64,000 nt of DNA from Bugulina stolonifera. Its lineage: Eukaryota > Bryozoa > Gymnolaemata > Cheilostomatida > Bugulidae. The notes below the pieces were generated by a model. That model searched no databases and had not been told where the DNA came from. It saw nothing but the letters and a program-made list of their open reading frames with translations. The translations under genes were made by a program, and so were the position numbers. Of the stretch, positions 1-13,700 are shown one piece after another; the stretch's first letter is position 1, and each line of letters starts with the position of its first letter. The stretch lies in the NCBI GenBank assembly GCA_935421135.1, contig OW285191.1, positions 10,095,700-10,159,699 of the forward strand, read 5' to 3'.

Positions 1-223
1 ATCATTCAGTTGCACTCTATAACACTATCATACATATTACATAATGCTCATAATAATGCATGATTTAATACTTACTTGTAACACTGCATTAATAGGCCAT
101 GGAGGCTATACTTTATTATGTTGTGCTTTTCTTAGAATTCTATGCAATTTAAGATAAGTTTTGTATTTACTTTACTAAAATAAATCTAAAGTTCTGCAAA
201 ACACTTTGCTAATTGGGCACTTA

Positions 224-669
224 CAGGGCTCTCAAGTTGCTCAGTCAAAAAATCCGAGCAGCTGTACAATTTACTGCAGTGTAGCAGTATTACTTTATTA
301 GCAATTAGTCAGATGTACAAAAAAAGCTGTTGGTCACTTACATGTACATATCAATTGCTTTAAGGAGTTAGCCTAAGTAATTTCTCACAGCCTAAAAATC
401 TCAGTACATACATGTAATTCAGTCTTTACCCTTGGAAAGTAATAGAATTAGTAGCTTTTTCCTAAGAATCCCTTAGCAACTCACAAGCTGTGAGATAAGA
501 TGACGATTAATTTGGAGATTGTAAAGCATTTCAATAGAAAATATAGCTAATGTGAGAAAATCTCCCAAAATCCGAGCAAATCATTAATAATGGAAAACCT
601 CCCGAGCTCTCCGAGCAAGCACTGAAAATCCGAACTGCTCGGGGAAAATCCGAGAACTTGAGAGCCCTG
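224..669. mobile_element. hAT-like MITE with 15-bp terminal inverted repeats
   Basis: The left end CAGGGCTCTCAAGTT (224-238) is repeated exactly in inverted form at 655-669. The flanks ggcactta and agtactta agree at 6 of 8 positions, which fits a decayed 8-bp target duplication. A CAG-starting inverted repeat and an 8-bp duplication are typical of hAT transposons. There is no transposase frame, so this is a non-autonomous element of about 446 bp. Motifs of the CCGAGCA type recur inside both ends. A truncated second copy lies at 25947-25993. Confidence 0.7.
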
Positions 670-1289
670 AGTACTTATAATTTAAGTTAGGTACATGTAG
701 CAGCCTACAATGCAATGTTGGACTGTCCTAGGATTTTGTGGTGAGTCAAAAAATCAACTGCAAAAACATAATTTCAGGTTTAAAATTTACTTGATAGTTC
801 TGTAGAGAAAACTATGCAACAGTGGAAAACAGACAATATCCATGTCATCAGTAGACTTCATATTAGAAAGTTTGAGAAACTAATTTATAGCAGGAACAAT
901 TCGATCATTCTTTATATGAAGTAAGGTATGGATATAGTATTCTACAAGCTGTTTTGTTTGTAAAAACACTGCAATCTTTACTGAAATACTGAAATGGAAA
1001 AGGAATGAAGATTCATTAATTGTTGTTTACAAAATAGTCACTGTAACAAAACTAACCCACAAGTAGAGCATGGTCATAGAGGTCCAACCCATCCAAAACG
1101 CTAGCCCTGTGTTCTATCTGGGATTGGTACCATGTTTGCGTTCACAGCTGAGGGCAAATCCTGTTTGGTTTACGAATAGCTGGGCTATGCCAAGTTAGGG
1201 TCATACCTGCCCTAATGGTAAACTAGGGCAGGTAGCCAAACTGAATGAATAGTGACTGGTCCTTGATGCTCCATAAGAAGCTTCGCATA

Positions 1290-1446
1290 TGTTATAATAT
1301 AGCAAATATGTAATTATGTACTCCATATATTCGGAAAATAAGAGTTGTCTTCTCTTCATTTTGTAAATTGTCCGCTCTTACCCTAAACCCCAACCTCAAC
1401 ACATAGACGTTTCTTATCACATATTTAGTAACTTGTAATTCCTGCA
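1290..1446. repeat. Dispersed repeat R1, copy 1
   Basis: This segment resembles 28748-28902 over about 150 bp. Shared words include gttgtccgctcttac and ccaacctcaaca, followed by a tatttagtaact word. The two copies are clearly diverged and neither is coding. The family is not recognised. Confidence 0.55.
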
Positions 1447-4400
1447 TGTACACTGTACCAAATTCTTTACAGCATGACTAACAATTGGCAAGGGTCTTTC
1501 TGAAACCTATTTGCTCGATTGCCGGAAGTAGACAATTCTAAATTTAATTGGTACCACCCCAGACATAATGGTCCAACGCATTACAGATTTTAGGATTAGC
1601 TTCAGAAATATTTAGAGCAAACGTCAATCAATTACGATCATTAGAAAGGAGACTTAATGGAAGGACTGTTAAATTTCCGTAGCAATGCCATTGGTCAGCA
1701 TGAGATTGATTGCCTCACCACTATGAATGAGTCATCAATAGTTTCAAAAAACTTGATTATAATGAATTTATTACAATATATTTGTGAGCAGAAATCAAGG
1801 TATACAGGTACCGTTCAGGTTCTGTAGCTTATGCGTGTACACGTAAATCGGGTAGTCATTGCATTATTTTGGAATAAGTTGTACTTGTAAACCTAACTTG
1901 TGAGACTACTGGGAGCAGAGACAATCTTCTTGCGTTTAATTATTTTTAATATTTATGATTATGATAGGTGGGTATTGGTGCTGACGTCAATTTGCTTCAC
2001 CCACGCCAAAAAAATTGTTGTTTCTATTATAAGTTAATAATATGATTAAGCAATTTGCATAGTTCATGTTAACACAGTGAATTTTTTCAAGCATCAAGAA
2101 AATGGAAAATTATAAAAAGGTTTATTTAATGTGCGATTTTCGTGCGTCAAATCTTAAGTGTTGTGTATTGAGTGCAATGCATAAGTTCAGTAAACGTAAA
2201 TAAATAATATAAATTCTACCAGCCGATCCCACTGAATATGTGTTTGTATTCTAATAGACAGATTCAGATTCAAATAAACTTGTTTACCAGGTTGTATATC
2301 CCAATAAACTAGTTGTAGTGTATATGGGATGGTCCAGTCAATCACAGCGCAATGCAATATGTAGCATCTGAATAATAGCCTGTGTTCCTGCGTGTAGCTT
2401 TAAGAAAGACGGGTGCACGTGTATGTGTATCAACTATTAACATGACTACTATAATATTATGTGAAATAGCTACTAGTTGAATTACATGTAGTACACGATG
2501 TACATTCAAATTTTCATGTGTTTTGATGTTGGTACATGTAACATTCAAATAAGTGTACAATACATCAGTGCACATTGCGATGGTTCATTCATATTTCTAT
2601 CTATATGTAAATGAAAGCCTATACATTTACATGTACATGTCCGTGTACATGTGTATGTACCAACACACAGTCATGTTGTTTGTATACACACAAGACATCA
2701 ATGCACCTCGTAGGTGTATAAGCATTAGGTGCTATACATGTACAACGTTTAACCTAATTGATTAATCTTTTATCCTTTTATTTAAATTCATACATTAATG
2801 GGTGACGACCCTCTTGGCAAAAAATACACATTGATTCATAGTAGTTACAAATATTATGGTTCCACCTGATTGCAGGTATTAGGTGCTCATGCTGGTAGTT
2901 GAAAAGAGTGAGAACGTCATCTGATAAAACTCTGGCAAGACACTCATCAGAATATTACGTATTACGCCCACGAGATGACTCTGTGAGCTGGTGCCGCCCT
3001 TAGTTCACTGCTCCGGAAGATAACACCAGTTTAGATATATGTGGAGTTCAACTACTTCGCCCACCCATTAAGAGTTATGTTCATATAGCAACAAAAATGT
3101 TATAAGCAAATAATAGACTCCATTTTCTGAATTTGCGACTGCTTGGAGATTTCAGTTAGAAACAGGAAATTCTGAAAATGTTTGGACCCCTAACCCCAAC
3201 CTCGACCCGCAAACGAACATTTTCGGACCGTCCTGTTTTTAACTGACATTTTCGGAATGTTCCTTTACTCTTCAGGCCAGCTCATCATAAACATTTTCAG
3301 CAAAGCAGATATTCATATCAGCGTATCATGGCATTATAACATGGCAGCATCCTTCAAAACACTTTACTCACAAGCATATAGCATTCTTGAAAGACAATAA
3401 AATACAGGAGTAGCTGGTTTATATCTCTACATCTTCTACAATTGAGATTCTGAGCTACTTGTATCATTTCTTTTGCTTGAATAGTAGTGGAAACACGATG
3501 ATCTTAAATTTACAGGAAGAGGAGGGGTTGGAGGAGAGAGTATGAGGAGATATGGAACATAGTTACATCATAGCATCATGTAGCCTAAGCTCCTAAATCC
3601 GCATAAGATCACTACACTCGACCCTACAATTTACTGCACATTATGCCGTAGATGATATTCTCAGGCAAGGTTCGGATTCTATAAAGGTAAATCACTCTAT
3701 ATTCTACTATCATCCCACCAGCATCCCGGATCTTTAAGAGAAAAGACGCTTGTTGTTGCTAGCGTAGTAGGAGCAATCCAACCTATAATTGATTAATTTT
3801 TCATAAATAATAAATTTCATTAAGTTTCTGTATTAATTCAACAATTAGTGGTGACTCTAAATGTGAACATCTTACAGAGAGATTACATTGTTTAGTTTCA
3901 CACGTGTGTGTTACATATTGTATATTATTTGTGGTAGGTGTGCATTTTGCTCATTTGGATTCCGGACACGACAAATTACCAACGGTAGGCTACAGACCAC
4001 ATTCAGAATTTTGCACACAGATATTTTAAAAACCACGCAAGTCTTACAGGAAGGTGCCAAAATTGTGTGGCTGTAGAGCTAAAATGCGTTTATCTTCTAT
4101 TTTGTTTATTTTGTTTTATTGTATTTGTACATCATTATCTTGCATACACGTATCTATGCACATGTACATGTATATATTTAGGTCTGTGTCACATGAATAA
4201 TAGTCTCAGCTCACTTCACCTTATTTAAATAAATAAATACGTAAGGTATACAGCTGTTAACTACTATTCACTATTTAAGTTTTGCGTGCATTGTCAGTTT
4301 CACTCAACATTTTATTAGCGACATAAGCGATCCACGCGCTAGTTGTTAGGCGGACAAAGGTTTTTGTGTAGAAGCATGTACATTTACTTAAAGTACATGT

Positions 4401-4732
4401 TAGATGTTACAGAGAGTCCAAGTGTTACTTGACTAAAAGCTATATCAATATCAGTTGTACGTATTTGGCTTTGTATGTCTGCAAATGCATTGGTGTGTTG
4501 CTGAAGCAGGACGCACTTATCAAACACACCAGCAGAACTCGACTGTGCCACATGTACAAATGTACTTACTAACTGTGCAAGGTGAACTAGACTGCACTAA
4601 CGTACCTACAAGCTGTGCCAGCTGAACTGGACTGTACTATGCATAAATATTAATTTAAATTGCATGTAAAATACATGTACACTGTATGCATTCTTTGAGA
4701 AATGAACAGTTATGTATGTTTGCAGATTAAAG

Positions 4733-7700
4733 ATGAAGTCACGAATCGTTCAAGTTACATTATTTCTTGTGACTTCCTTGACAACAGTTCATTCTGGTAA
4801 GTCTTCTAAATATCTAATCTGAATTAACATCTCAGTAGGAGTTTCTTTCTAATGCGATCTGAACATCCTCATTCGTAAGTTCAAGATTGAGCGAGTGAGA
4901 TATAAGAAGTGTTTTGAGAGGAATAGCAAGGAAGGGCCCGTGAAACCTTAGCCCGTGATTCTGTGGCATTCAAACTTACCATTACACCACCCCGCCACTC
5001 TACCATCTTGCCACCCTGCTACCCGACCATCCTTCCAAATTTATTATACACATATCATACTTGTATTACATAATGCAAAGTTACATACTTTGATGAAGTA
5101 AAGTATGGTTCAAAACCGACAGCGGAAAGCATTAATTTTAAAGATGTCACATAATTATGGCAGAGAGGCAACCATAAGTATGAAATAAGTAAATTAATGT
5201 GCACATACATTCACATGTGTCTGCAGGAGATATAATATCTTTACTCCATGTAGTGTTAATCTCCGTGTGCTTTATATAAGGAGCGCAAATGTCTATATCT
5301 ATTTACAAAGCATCATACAACTCTTTATAGCGCATCATACAATTTATTTGTACATGTAGAGTGGGTGTTAACTCATGCTAGTGTACCAGAGTACACAGGA
5401 GACGCACCTGATTTGTTCACACTGGACTTGGCATGGCAGCATGGCACAGCAGCTGAACCCAGAGAAATGTCTCTAACTTTAAAGAAAAGCGAAGCGGTTG
5501 TTCCTGAACTACCCATTCATGGTATAAGTGAGGACGGCACACCGTATCAAGAATTTCTCTCTAAACTTCAGGTGCTTAGGCTTTCATGAACCTATAATAT
5601 TATTATTTATTATGTTTGCAATTTTTTTAAGTTATGTCTCTAACAATCCTAAATTAAACCGTATTTTCTATTAGTAGTAGCGCTTTGAAAATTATCCAAG
5701 TACAAATTAGCTTGTCTCGGATTATGTCCAAGCGTTGGCTAGCCTTATGCAGGTTTTAATCTGTTTGTAGCATACGACATACTATCAAGATTTGGACAAT
5801 ATGGGTTCAGTAGCGTTGACAAGTCATGATGGTAAAGAATATTTTATGGTAAGCCATCTACATGGTGTAGGTTCGTAAAAACCTAACCTGAAGGAACTCT
5901 GATGAGTACATGCGTAAAAGTCTGGAAGCATTATACAGTATGTTTTCACGCTTTTACATAATACTATTTCATATTTATTTTTTAGAAAGGAAGTTTTCTA
6001 TTGGGTGATGAGATGTACGATTTTGAGAAGTATCATCACAACATACACAAGAGAAGTACGTCTGCTCAGGAAGGAGATCATATCATCACAAAGAGAGAAG
6101 CAGACGAACGCCAAAAAACTGACTTTGTTGGTATGCATGGTTTTATGTACACTGATGACTCCCCTAGTTCTATCCATTTCCCCTAAAATGTGTCACCCAT
6201 TTGAAATTGTCTCACCTTTAATTTTACTTTCAAATACTACATAGTATTATATTCTAGTCACACAGTCGTTGGTATAGAAACTAAATGAGATGAGACTTTT
6301 ATCACTGTTTTATTATCATGTTTGGAATTGCCTATGTATGATTGAAGAGAAGACAACTTTAAACTTTGAATAACTGATGACAATTTCTTATCATCTCTTA
6401 TTGCTGTGACAATTTCAGTCCTTTCAGACTTTCTCCTGACACTGTCTGTATCTCTAATCTCTAAAATTTATGATGATCAGCTAAAGTATGTCCATGCCTA
6501 TTATCAAAATTTATTTTATTCTAAATTTTCATTTAAGATTATCACAGCTCATGTTTCATAGTTCCAGACAATGTTGTGCCACCACCGGCAGCAGTTGTAA
6601 GCAGTCCCCTGGAAAGTGGAATATCTATTGAGCACACAATAGAGCTGCATGTTCATGTGGATTACTCTATGTACGAACAGTAAGTAGATGACCTCAAGCT
6701 ATGTCTACGGTGGGGAGAGGGGAAATGGCGACCCAAACTTCAGCCGGAAACGTGGAAGAAAGAGGGGGGCTATTTTATTAGCAAGGAGTCATCCTAATGT
6801 CTAAATAAGTCTGATTGGGTGAAAACTAATTTTATGAATTGCAGTAAAGTGTACAGTTCATCATAACATTACATTACATATTTTGGCTCCCATTGAGTAT
6901 TCGATATTATATTATGTTAATGGACTAGGAGCTGCTTGATGACATTTTGCTGTTCTTTTCATTGTTTATCATATTTCCATTCACTTGCAGAAGTTTGAAT
7001 AGTAGCACCGATATAGGATGGGAGGGAAGTGTTACTGACTATATTCACTATATTATTGGTCACAAGGCAAATGAGGTAAGGTGCAAGCCTTAATGCTAAA
7101 TAGTCTATTTAGTTGAACTGGAATAACCTACATGTACATGTACATTGAATCAACTGCATCTACATGTACATGTATTTTAATGACGTGATCCAATAAGACT
7201 GTAACGATGTCAGTAATTTTAGAATTGGAAGTTGCGCTACTAAATTAAAAGATGATGAGAATAATGTTGTTCGAATTACCGTAACTGTATCCTTTTTAGT
7301 GTTTCCTCAGCGTCACAAACTTCTACTGAATGCATGAGTCAAAATTTTATCGTAGCTACAATACAGCTACATGCATTATAGAAAGGAAATTGCTACTTTA
7401 ATCCTGCAGGATGGTACAATGACCAAAAATAATTATTGTAAACATAATTATATATATCTAGACCAAAGTAAAACTCATACGGATTAGTAAAGGCCGAGAG
7501 CTTCCATAGGCTGGTTTAGGTTAGTATCACACATTAACCAATCACATGAGGGCTCTACTATGCTGCTCTATTAAATAGATCAACATGTTGACCTTTGGTC
7601 AGACAAGAACCCGATGCACTGTTTCATTCTAGCACGAGACTACAACAGTCTGAATGAAGTAAATGGCCTATTGTCTAGCAGCAATTTAAGACTAAATTCA

Positions 7701-10700
7701 GCTAAGCGCAAAATCAATCAGGGTGGTGACTAAGGTTATTAACCAGGCTCGGCATACAGTGATAATTTTATTGAATCTTTTTATTGATAGTAACTTATTC
7801 ACGAATCTTTACAATTCCCGATATGGGAACCTCTGTCCTAGGTTTTCACGCTGCGTCAGCTTTTTACTTTTGCTGTTTGCAGGTTGATCTTCGATACAGA
7901 AATATTAATTTTAGCACTGTTGGACAACCTTGGACAATAAACACAAAGCTTTCTTATTTAACTATTGCAAAGGTAAGTAAGAAATTTAAATGTATAGTTA
8001 TTAATTACCTTAAAAAACACAATTCCAAATGGAATAACTCTTTATTTGATATTCTATTGTAATTGTAATGCGTTAGGGAGCTGCCGTGGCCTAGTGGTAA
8101 GGGCTCTGGACTTTCATGTGGGAGTCCCAGGTTCAAATCTCATAAGGGTCATTGGTGGTGTTAGGAAGGGCATCCAACCTTATAATGCTCTTGTGCTACC
8201 TCAGTAGCTTTGCCATTGGTGAAGTGCCTACTCTACCCCAAATTAAAAAAAATGCAGATCTCTTTAGATCTTTGCTTCCTTACCTGGGAATAATAGCGGA
8301 AAGTAAAATTGGTAAGTTTTTTTGTAATTTTAATGCATTGTTATTGGTACCAAATGCTGACAATACTCTTATACATGTGTTCACGGAAATATTTGGATTG
8401 AATGAAAAAATAAAATTTGCGTCCTGTCTTTTTTTTCACTATTTACGGAAAGCCGTAGCTCACGGTGTATAGCGAACCAGACTTCACTAAGAGTAGGCTA
8501 CTATTAAACTCTCACTTCCTTGCCCAAAGGATAATTCTTAAGAAATTGTACAAACCCTCCTTTTTAGATGCTGATTTGAAAGCTTTTTCTGTCTCAAATA
8601 AATATGAAAAGTCAGCTTTTAATCGCTTAGATACATAGAAAACTGTTGAGCATATACCACTAATAACAAGTTCTGAGCGTTGGATGTATAATCAATTGTT
8701 CTAAGACATGCTCAGTAAAATTTTTCTTCAGACTCCTGCCCAGTCTTATGGAATCTTATCGGAAAACGGTACAATCGAGGGAAGAACTAGTTTGGACAAA
8801 TTTACGGATTGGATAATAGCTAATGCTAGTTCATTGAGTGGTGATCACCATATGCTAATAACAGGGTAAGTGTAAACTTCTCTTAAATTGGTCAACAACA
8901 CAGTGCAACCTCACAAAGTACTCTTCAAGATAGAGTTTAGTACTATTTCGGGTCATACTGATTGTATTGAACATTTGCATGAGACGTGTGTGTACTCTAT
9001 AGCAGTTGTTCCTATAGTATATGTGATGAATTGTATTAATTCCTTTTTACAGTTTAGACCTGTTTAGAAATGACCCGGTGAACGGATCAGCCCTCGCTGG
9101 AGTAGCACCACTCTATCAACTTTGTAAAAGTCAAGCAACATCTATTAATGAATTCACCAGTCCTACAGTATGGGCCCATGAACTTGGCCACAAGTGAGTA
9201 CCCGTGGAGTGTAGTCCATGCATTGCATATTTACGTCGAGAGCATTAGAGCTCATGGTTGGGCGAGTTACACCTAGAACCGGGAGTTTAGATAGCCTAGG
9301 CTAAATGATGCTCAAAACACAGGTTAGATGTGTTGGTAGACTGACTACAGGCTACAGTAAATCATTACCTGCAAGTAGTATTTGAACACATGCCTCCACA
9401 ACACCAAACAAATATTGGAAAAATAATAGACTGTAACACTAAACATGTACATTTTATATTATAATTTAAATTAAAGAATCGTATTTGGTAGTAATAATTC
9501 AAAAGGGCGCATGGTTTGAATTTAACTTTCGGTGAATGTAGATGAAGTCTTGCTAAAATGCTAACAAAGTGGTGCCATTAAAGCGAGTGATAAGTTCTAC
9601 AATGTTTAGCCAGAACTATTACAACTGTACACCTTTACACAAACTTTCTAATGGTGCTGTACATCAGCTAATTGCAACTAATGATTAATTACTACATGGC
9701 CAATCAAAATCCTCCATATACAACATTAATTCCTATCAATATGTGATCAGCTACTTTTGGTACGTACATTTTGCTATTTTATCTGGTGCGTTAGCTTTTT
9801 ACTGTAGTTGTTCTTGAGTTGCAAGGAACTTTTTCCATTTTTCTAGGATATGTCTCTTTATAAGTTAAGAGAATGCTTTTGGATAGTAAAATATAACATA
9901 GTGCATTTGGGCAAATAAGAATAACGATATTATAGCACAATCAGATCTGCAGCAGGTATTATAATAGTGTATTATATACATGTGCATGTACAGTGTCCAT
10001 TGTAGTTAGTTCTTATTTACTAACGAGAACTTTGATGTATATTTCACTAATGTTTTGTTTTAGCCTCGGGTCCAGGCATGATGGAGAACTGGGCTGTGAT
10101 GAAAATGATCAGTACATAATGGCTGCTGCTTCCTTTCCGACATCTGCCGCAACTAGAGGAAACAACTGGAGATTCTCTCCATGCTCAGTAGAGGCTTTCT
10201 ATAATTACATTTCTGATCTCAAGTATGCTATCATATTTAAAATATACCCATAAGTATTTACAGTCATATAAGTACATGTATTTATAGTCACACAAGTTAT
10301 TTTGTAACAACCAACAGAGAAAACACTATAATTTAATAGATGTTAAAGTTCTTTTTCATTGCCCAAGTTTGTTAGAAAGAAGATTGCAATTATTTTTGCA
10401 ATGCTACATGTAATAATAATGATAATAATAATAATAATAACGGCAGGCTGTCGTTACCGAGTATGTCTGTGGTATTTTTATATACCACGTGCTTGGGCGT
10501 GAATTATTTTTATAGTGGTGTGTCAGCTTTCTTAGGTCTCACCAGCACTCTTCAGTCGCTGTCTGTTGTAAGCTCAGCATGAAGCATTTTGCTACAAGGC
10601 CGGGACAGACAGTGCCGGTGCTGCCGTTTTCACCTGCCCTGCCGCGGTGTGATGAATGATTTTAGGGCTAACCTGCAGAATTATTCACTCCTGCTTATCT

Positions 10701-13700
10701 AAATAATTTATCTGTCTTTGTTCTTAGTAACAACAGCTGCAACTGTCTGCTAGATGGTGGGTCACATATTGAGACATGGGCAAACAACTCCAACAAACTG
10801 TTAGATGTGGATAGACAGTGTGAGGTGGCCTTTGGCAGTGACTTCTACTTCAATGTATGTACCTTATGAGAGAATGTATTATTTATAGACTGTGCTAAGC
10901 AGTTATTCCCATGCTACATGTAAATTAATTAGACATGAGTGTATCACATATATGAATGTGTAATTGATTAGCTACATTACTGGTATCAGCTGTACTTTGG
11001 GTATAGATGAGGATTGTCTTCCATCTGCTCATATCTCTCTTACTTATGCACATTGGAGTTGTCCCATCTGGTGCCACAGTGCATAACATTTAGACCTTAT
11101 TAGCCCAGTAGTGTATATGTGACTTCTGTCATACATAACTTTCTTCTCTTTTTAGAGAGAATACATTGATACTATGTGTGTACAACTTACCTGTTCCAAT
11201 GGCTCGATGAACGCAGGCACTATCCCCCAGGCCTTCACATCTTGTGGTAATAAAAAGGTAGCTTGCAGACCAATAATAATATATTTCTCAAAAATTTTGA
11301 TGTTGTAGTAGTTATCATCTGGTGATGAAGGTGGATGACGTGAAGTCAGTCAATCTAAGTCTTTTCTAAAACCTTATAGGGGTGGCTGGAGTTAGGTGCA
11401 ATTTCACATGATTTTGACATACCAGGGTTCTTCAGCAGAACTTCAAATGAGGAAGTATTTTCTACAGCACAACTCTTCATACGTGGCATCACCCCCACAC
11501 AATTGCCTCAACTACAAACAAATATTTTAATGTTTAATGGGTAGGTCACACTGGTGCCAATGTAGACATGATGTAGACACGAGTGTGTCTGCCAAGTTGT
11601 ACTTCCACCATTACATAAAGAGTGAACAGTTATGTAGCTCTTATTAGTGTTGTAAGGGTGTAGGCCCGATGCTTAGGTTCATTGAAGAGTCAAGGATCGG
11701 CGTAGGTCCAATGTTTACACTCATAGAGAGTGTTGAAAGAGTCTTATACGGGTATGAGGACGAGCTCGGGTGCCAAAGGTCCAAAGGGACCAAGGCTGGA
11801 GCTGCCTGCTTGCAAGAGTAAGACTCTGTAGGTTGAGTTAAGAGATGCTGCTTTATTGGAGTGCAAACAACTGACAAACATTTTTATACTAAATCAGCTT
11901 CCGGTAAAAGTTCCGGTAAAAAGCCCGATAGAGTATCGGGTGGGGCGATAGAGCATCGGCCCCGGAAATTGCATAACAATATGGCGGAAAAGTGCCCGAG
12001 GTCCGACCTAAAAAGGGTCGGCCATGACAAAAAGGGCTTATAATCATGTGAAAGATATTATATGTAGAAACTAGCATAATCTGAGACATAGGTCATTATT
12101 TATAATAGGCAAAAGACTTAGAAATAGTTAGTACAATAATATCTACTTGCTATAATGATGCGTAATGCGTAATGCGTAGTAAACAATAATAGGCAAGTTT
12201 AGGCGAACATGATTGGATAATGATAATACCTGAGCCAGACAGTAATTAATGCATACATATAAGGATAATGTAATGCAATGCAACTGTGGGCAATGTAGAG
12301 TTAGTTAAGTGTGGCAGTCTATAAGAGACTGGACATGACTGGCATGCCGAAACACCAAAATATCTACGGCTACATGAAGTTACGTTGTATTGCACCTCTA
12401 ATAGTACATGTATGTTGGTTGGGCGAGGATTGTCTTACCAAGTATAATTATTAATCATACATTGTACACTAATATAATGCTATTGTGTATGCATGCAAGG
12501 CCAAGGCAGGCTTGTGTCTGCAGCTATACAAATATTATAGGCTAAACACTTTGCCAGTGACCTATATGTGCAGGTGTAGATGATAATTTATGGAGTAGTA
12601 ACTGGCATGAGTGGTATCATTCTGAGTAGCCTGTTGGTACAGAATCGTACTAACAATCTAGATAATGCATGAGTCCCTGACAATCAAAGAGAGTTACCGG
12701 TTGCCTGAATATGGTGGATTCTATAGGTAGTCTAAGTAAACTTGAGACAGAACTGAAAAACCGTGCTTTGGTAGAGAGGTCTCGTGTGTTCTAAGGAGCT
12801 GTATAGAGACATAGAATAAGAGTTGTTACTCTACTAGAGTTCAACAAGCATAGCATACAGACCCTCTTCACCACACCCTCCATCTTGGTCAATCTGAGTT
12901 CCCATACCCTTAATGGTGTTTGTCTTCGGCAGTTCCCTAAGATCACCCTGGACTTGGCTTTTTAATTTCACCTATCTTGTTACCCCCACTGGTGGCATAT
13001 ACTCCACTTTAGTTTTGCTCAGCTTTAGTCGCGCATGCTCCAGGTGTAGCTTCCAATGTTTTAACTACTCCTCCACTACATTTACTTCTCTGTCACATAA
13101 AACTAAGTCACCTGCATAGATCATGGGCAATCAGGGTTTCTCAGCTATATCTTCTGTGATGGCATCCATGTTCATTATGAATAGAAAGATTTGAGTAAGA
13201 TTTGATGAAAACCAACTTCTGTTCTTACTTCTTCTTCTGCTTTCTCTGAGTAGACAGTGCCAAATAAAGTCTTGTGGTACTGTATCATAGGCATTATCTA
13301 GGTTGACAAAACTTGGTGCAGATCATGCTGGCACTCTCTCACCTTTCCTTGTAACATCCTAAGACAGAAAATAGGTAGAGTTGCCGATTTTTACTTCTGG
13401 AAACCATGCTGTCACATTGATGTCTTCTCAATGTTCCCCAGTGTGCATTGATCAACTATCATTTCCCAGAGTTTCAGACAACAACTGAGCAATTTAGTAC
13501 TGTATATGTGGAGCAATTTCTTATAGAGTTTTGCGATCCCACTCTTCCACCAAACTACTGGTATTCCTGACTTTTGTAGAAATCTCTAAACAATATAGAA
13601 TACTAAATAAAATCCATTATTACTACAAAGTGTTTTATTTCCAACTTCACTAAATAAGATTTCCGATCTGCATGGTCATTATTAGGCCTCAGGCTTACTG

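Larger units (their letters stand above)
1..4732. other. Intergenic region upstream of gene 1
   Basis: No convincing coding exon was found on either strand; open frames here are short and lack homology or splice partners. The stretch holds a MITE-like element (224-669), one copy of a dispersed repeat (about 1290-1446) and many TACATGTA words. Just upstream of gene 1 (about 4510-4640) there is an imperfect direct repetition of a roughly 40-50 bp unit built around GAACT-GACTG-GCC motifs. No TATA box or transcription start could be assigned. A possible acceptor (tttgcag ending at 4725) just before the ATG suggests a 5' UTR exon further upstream, which I could not locate. Confidence 0.6.

Noticed and set aside
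8076..8150. Functional tRNA gene
   Set aside because: A and B boxes are present but the acceptor stem does not pair and a SINE-type body follows.
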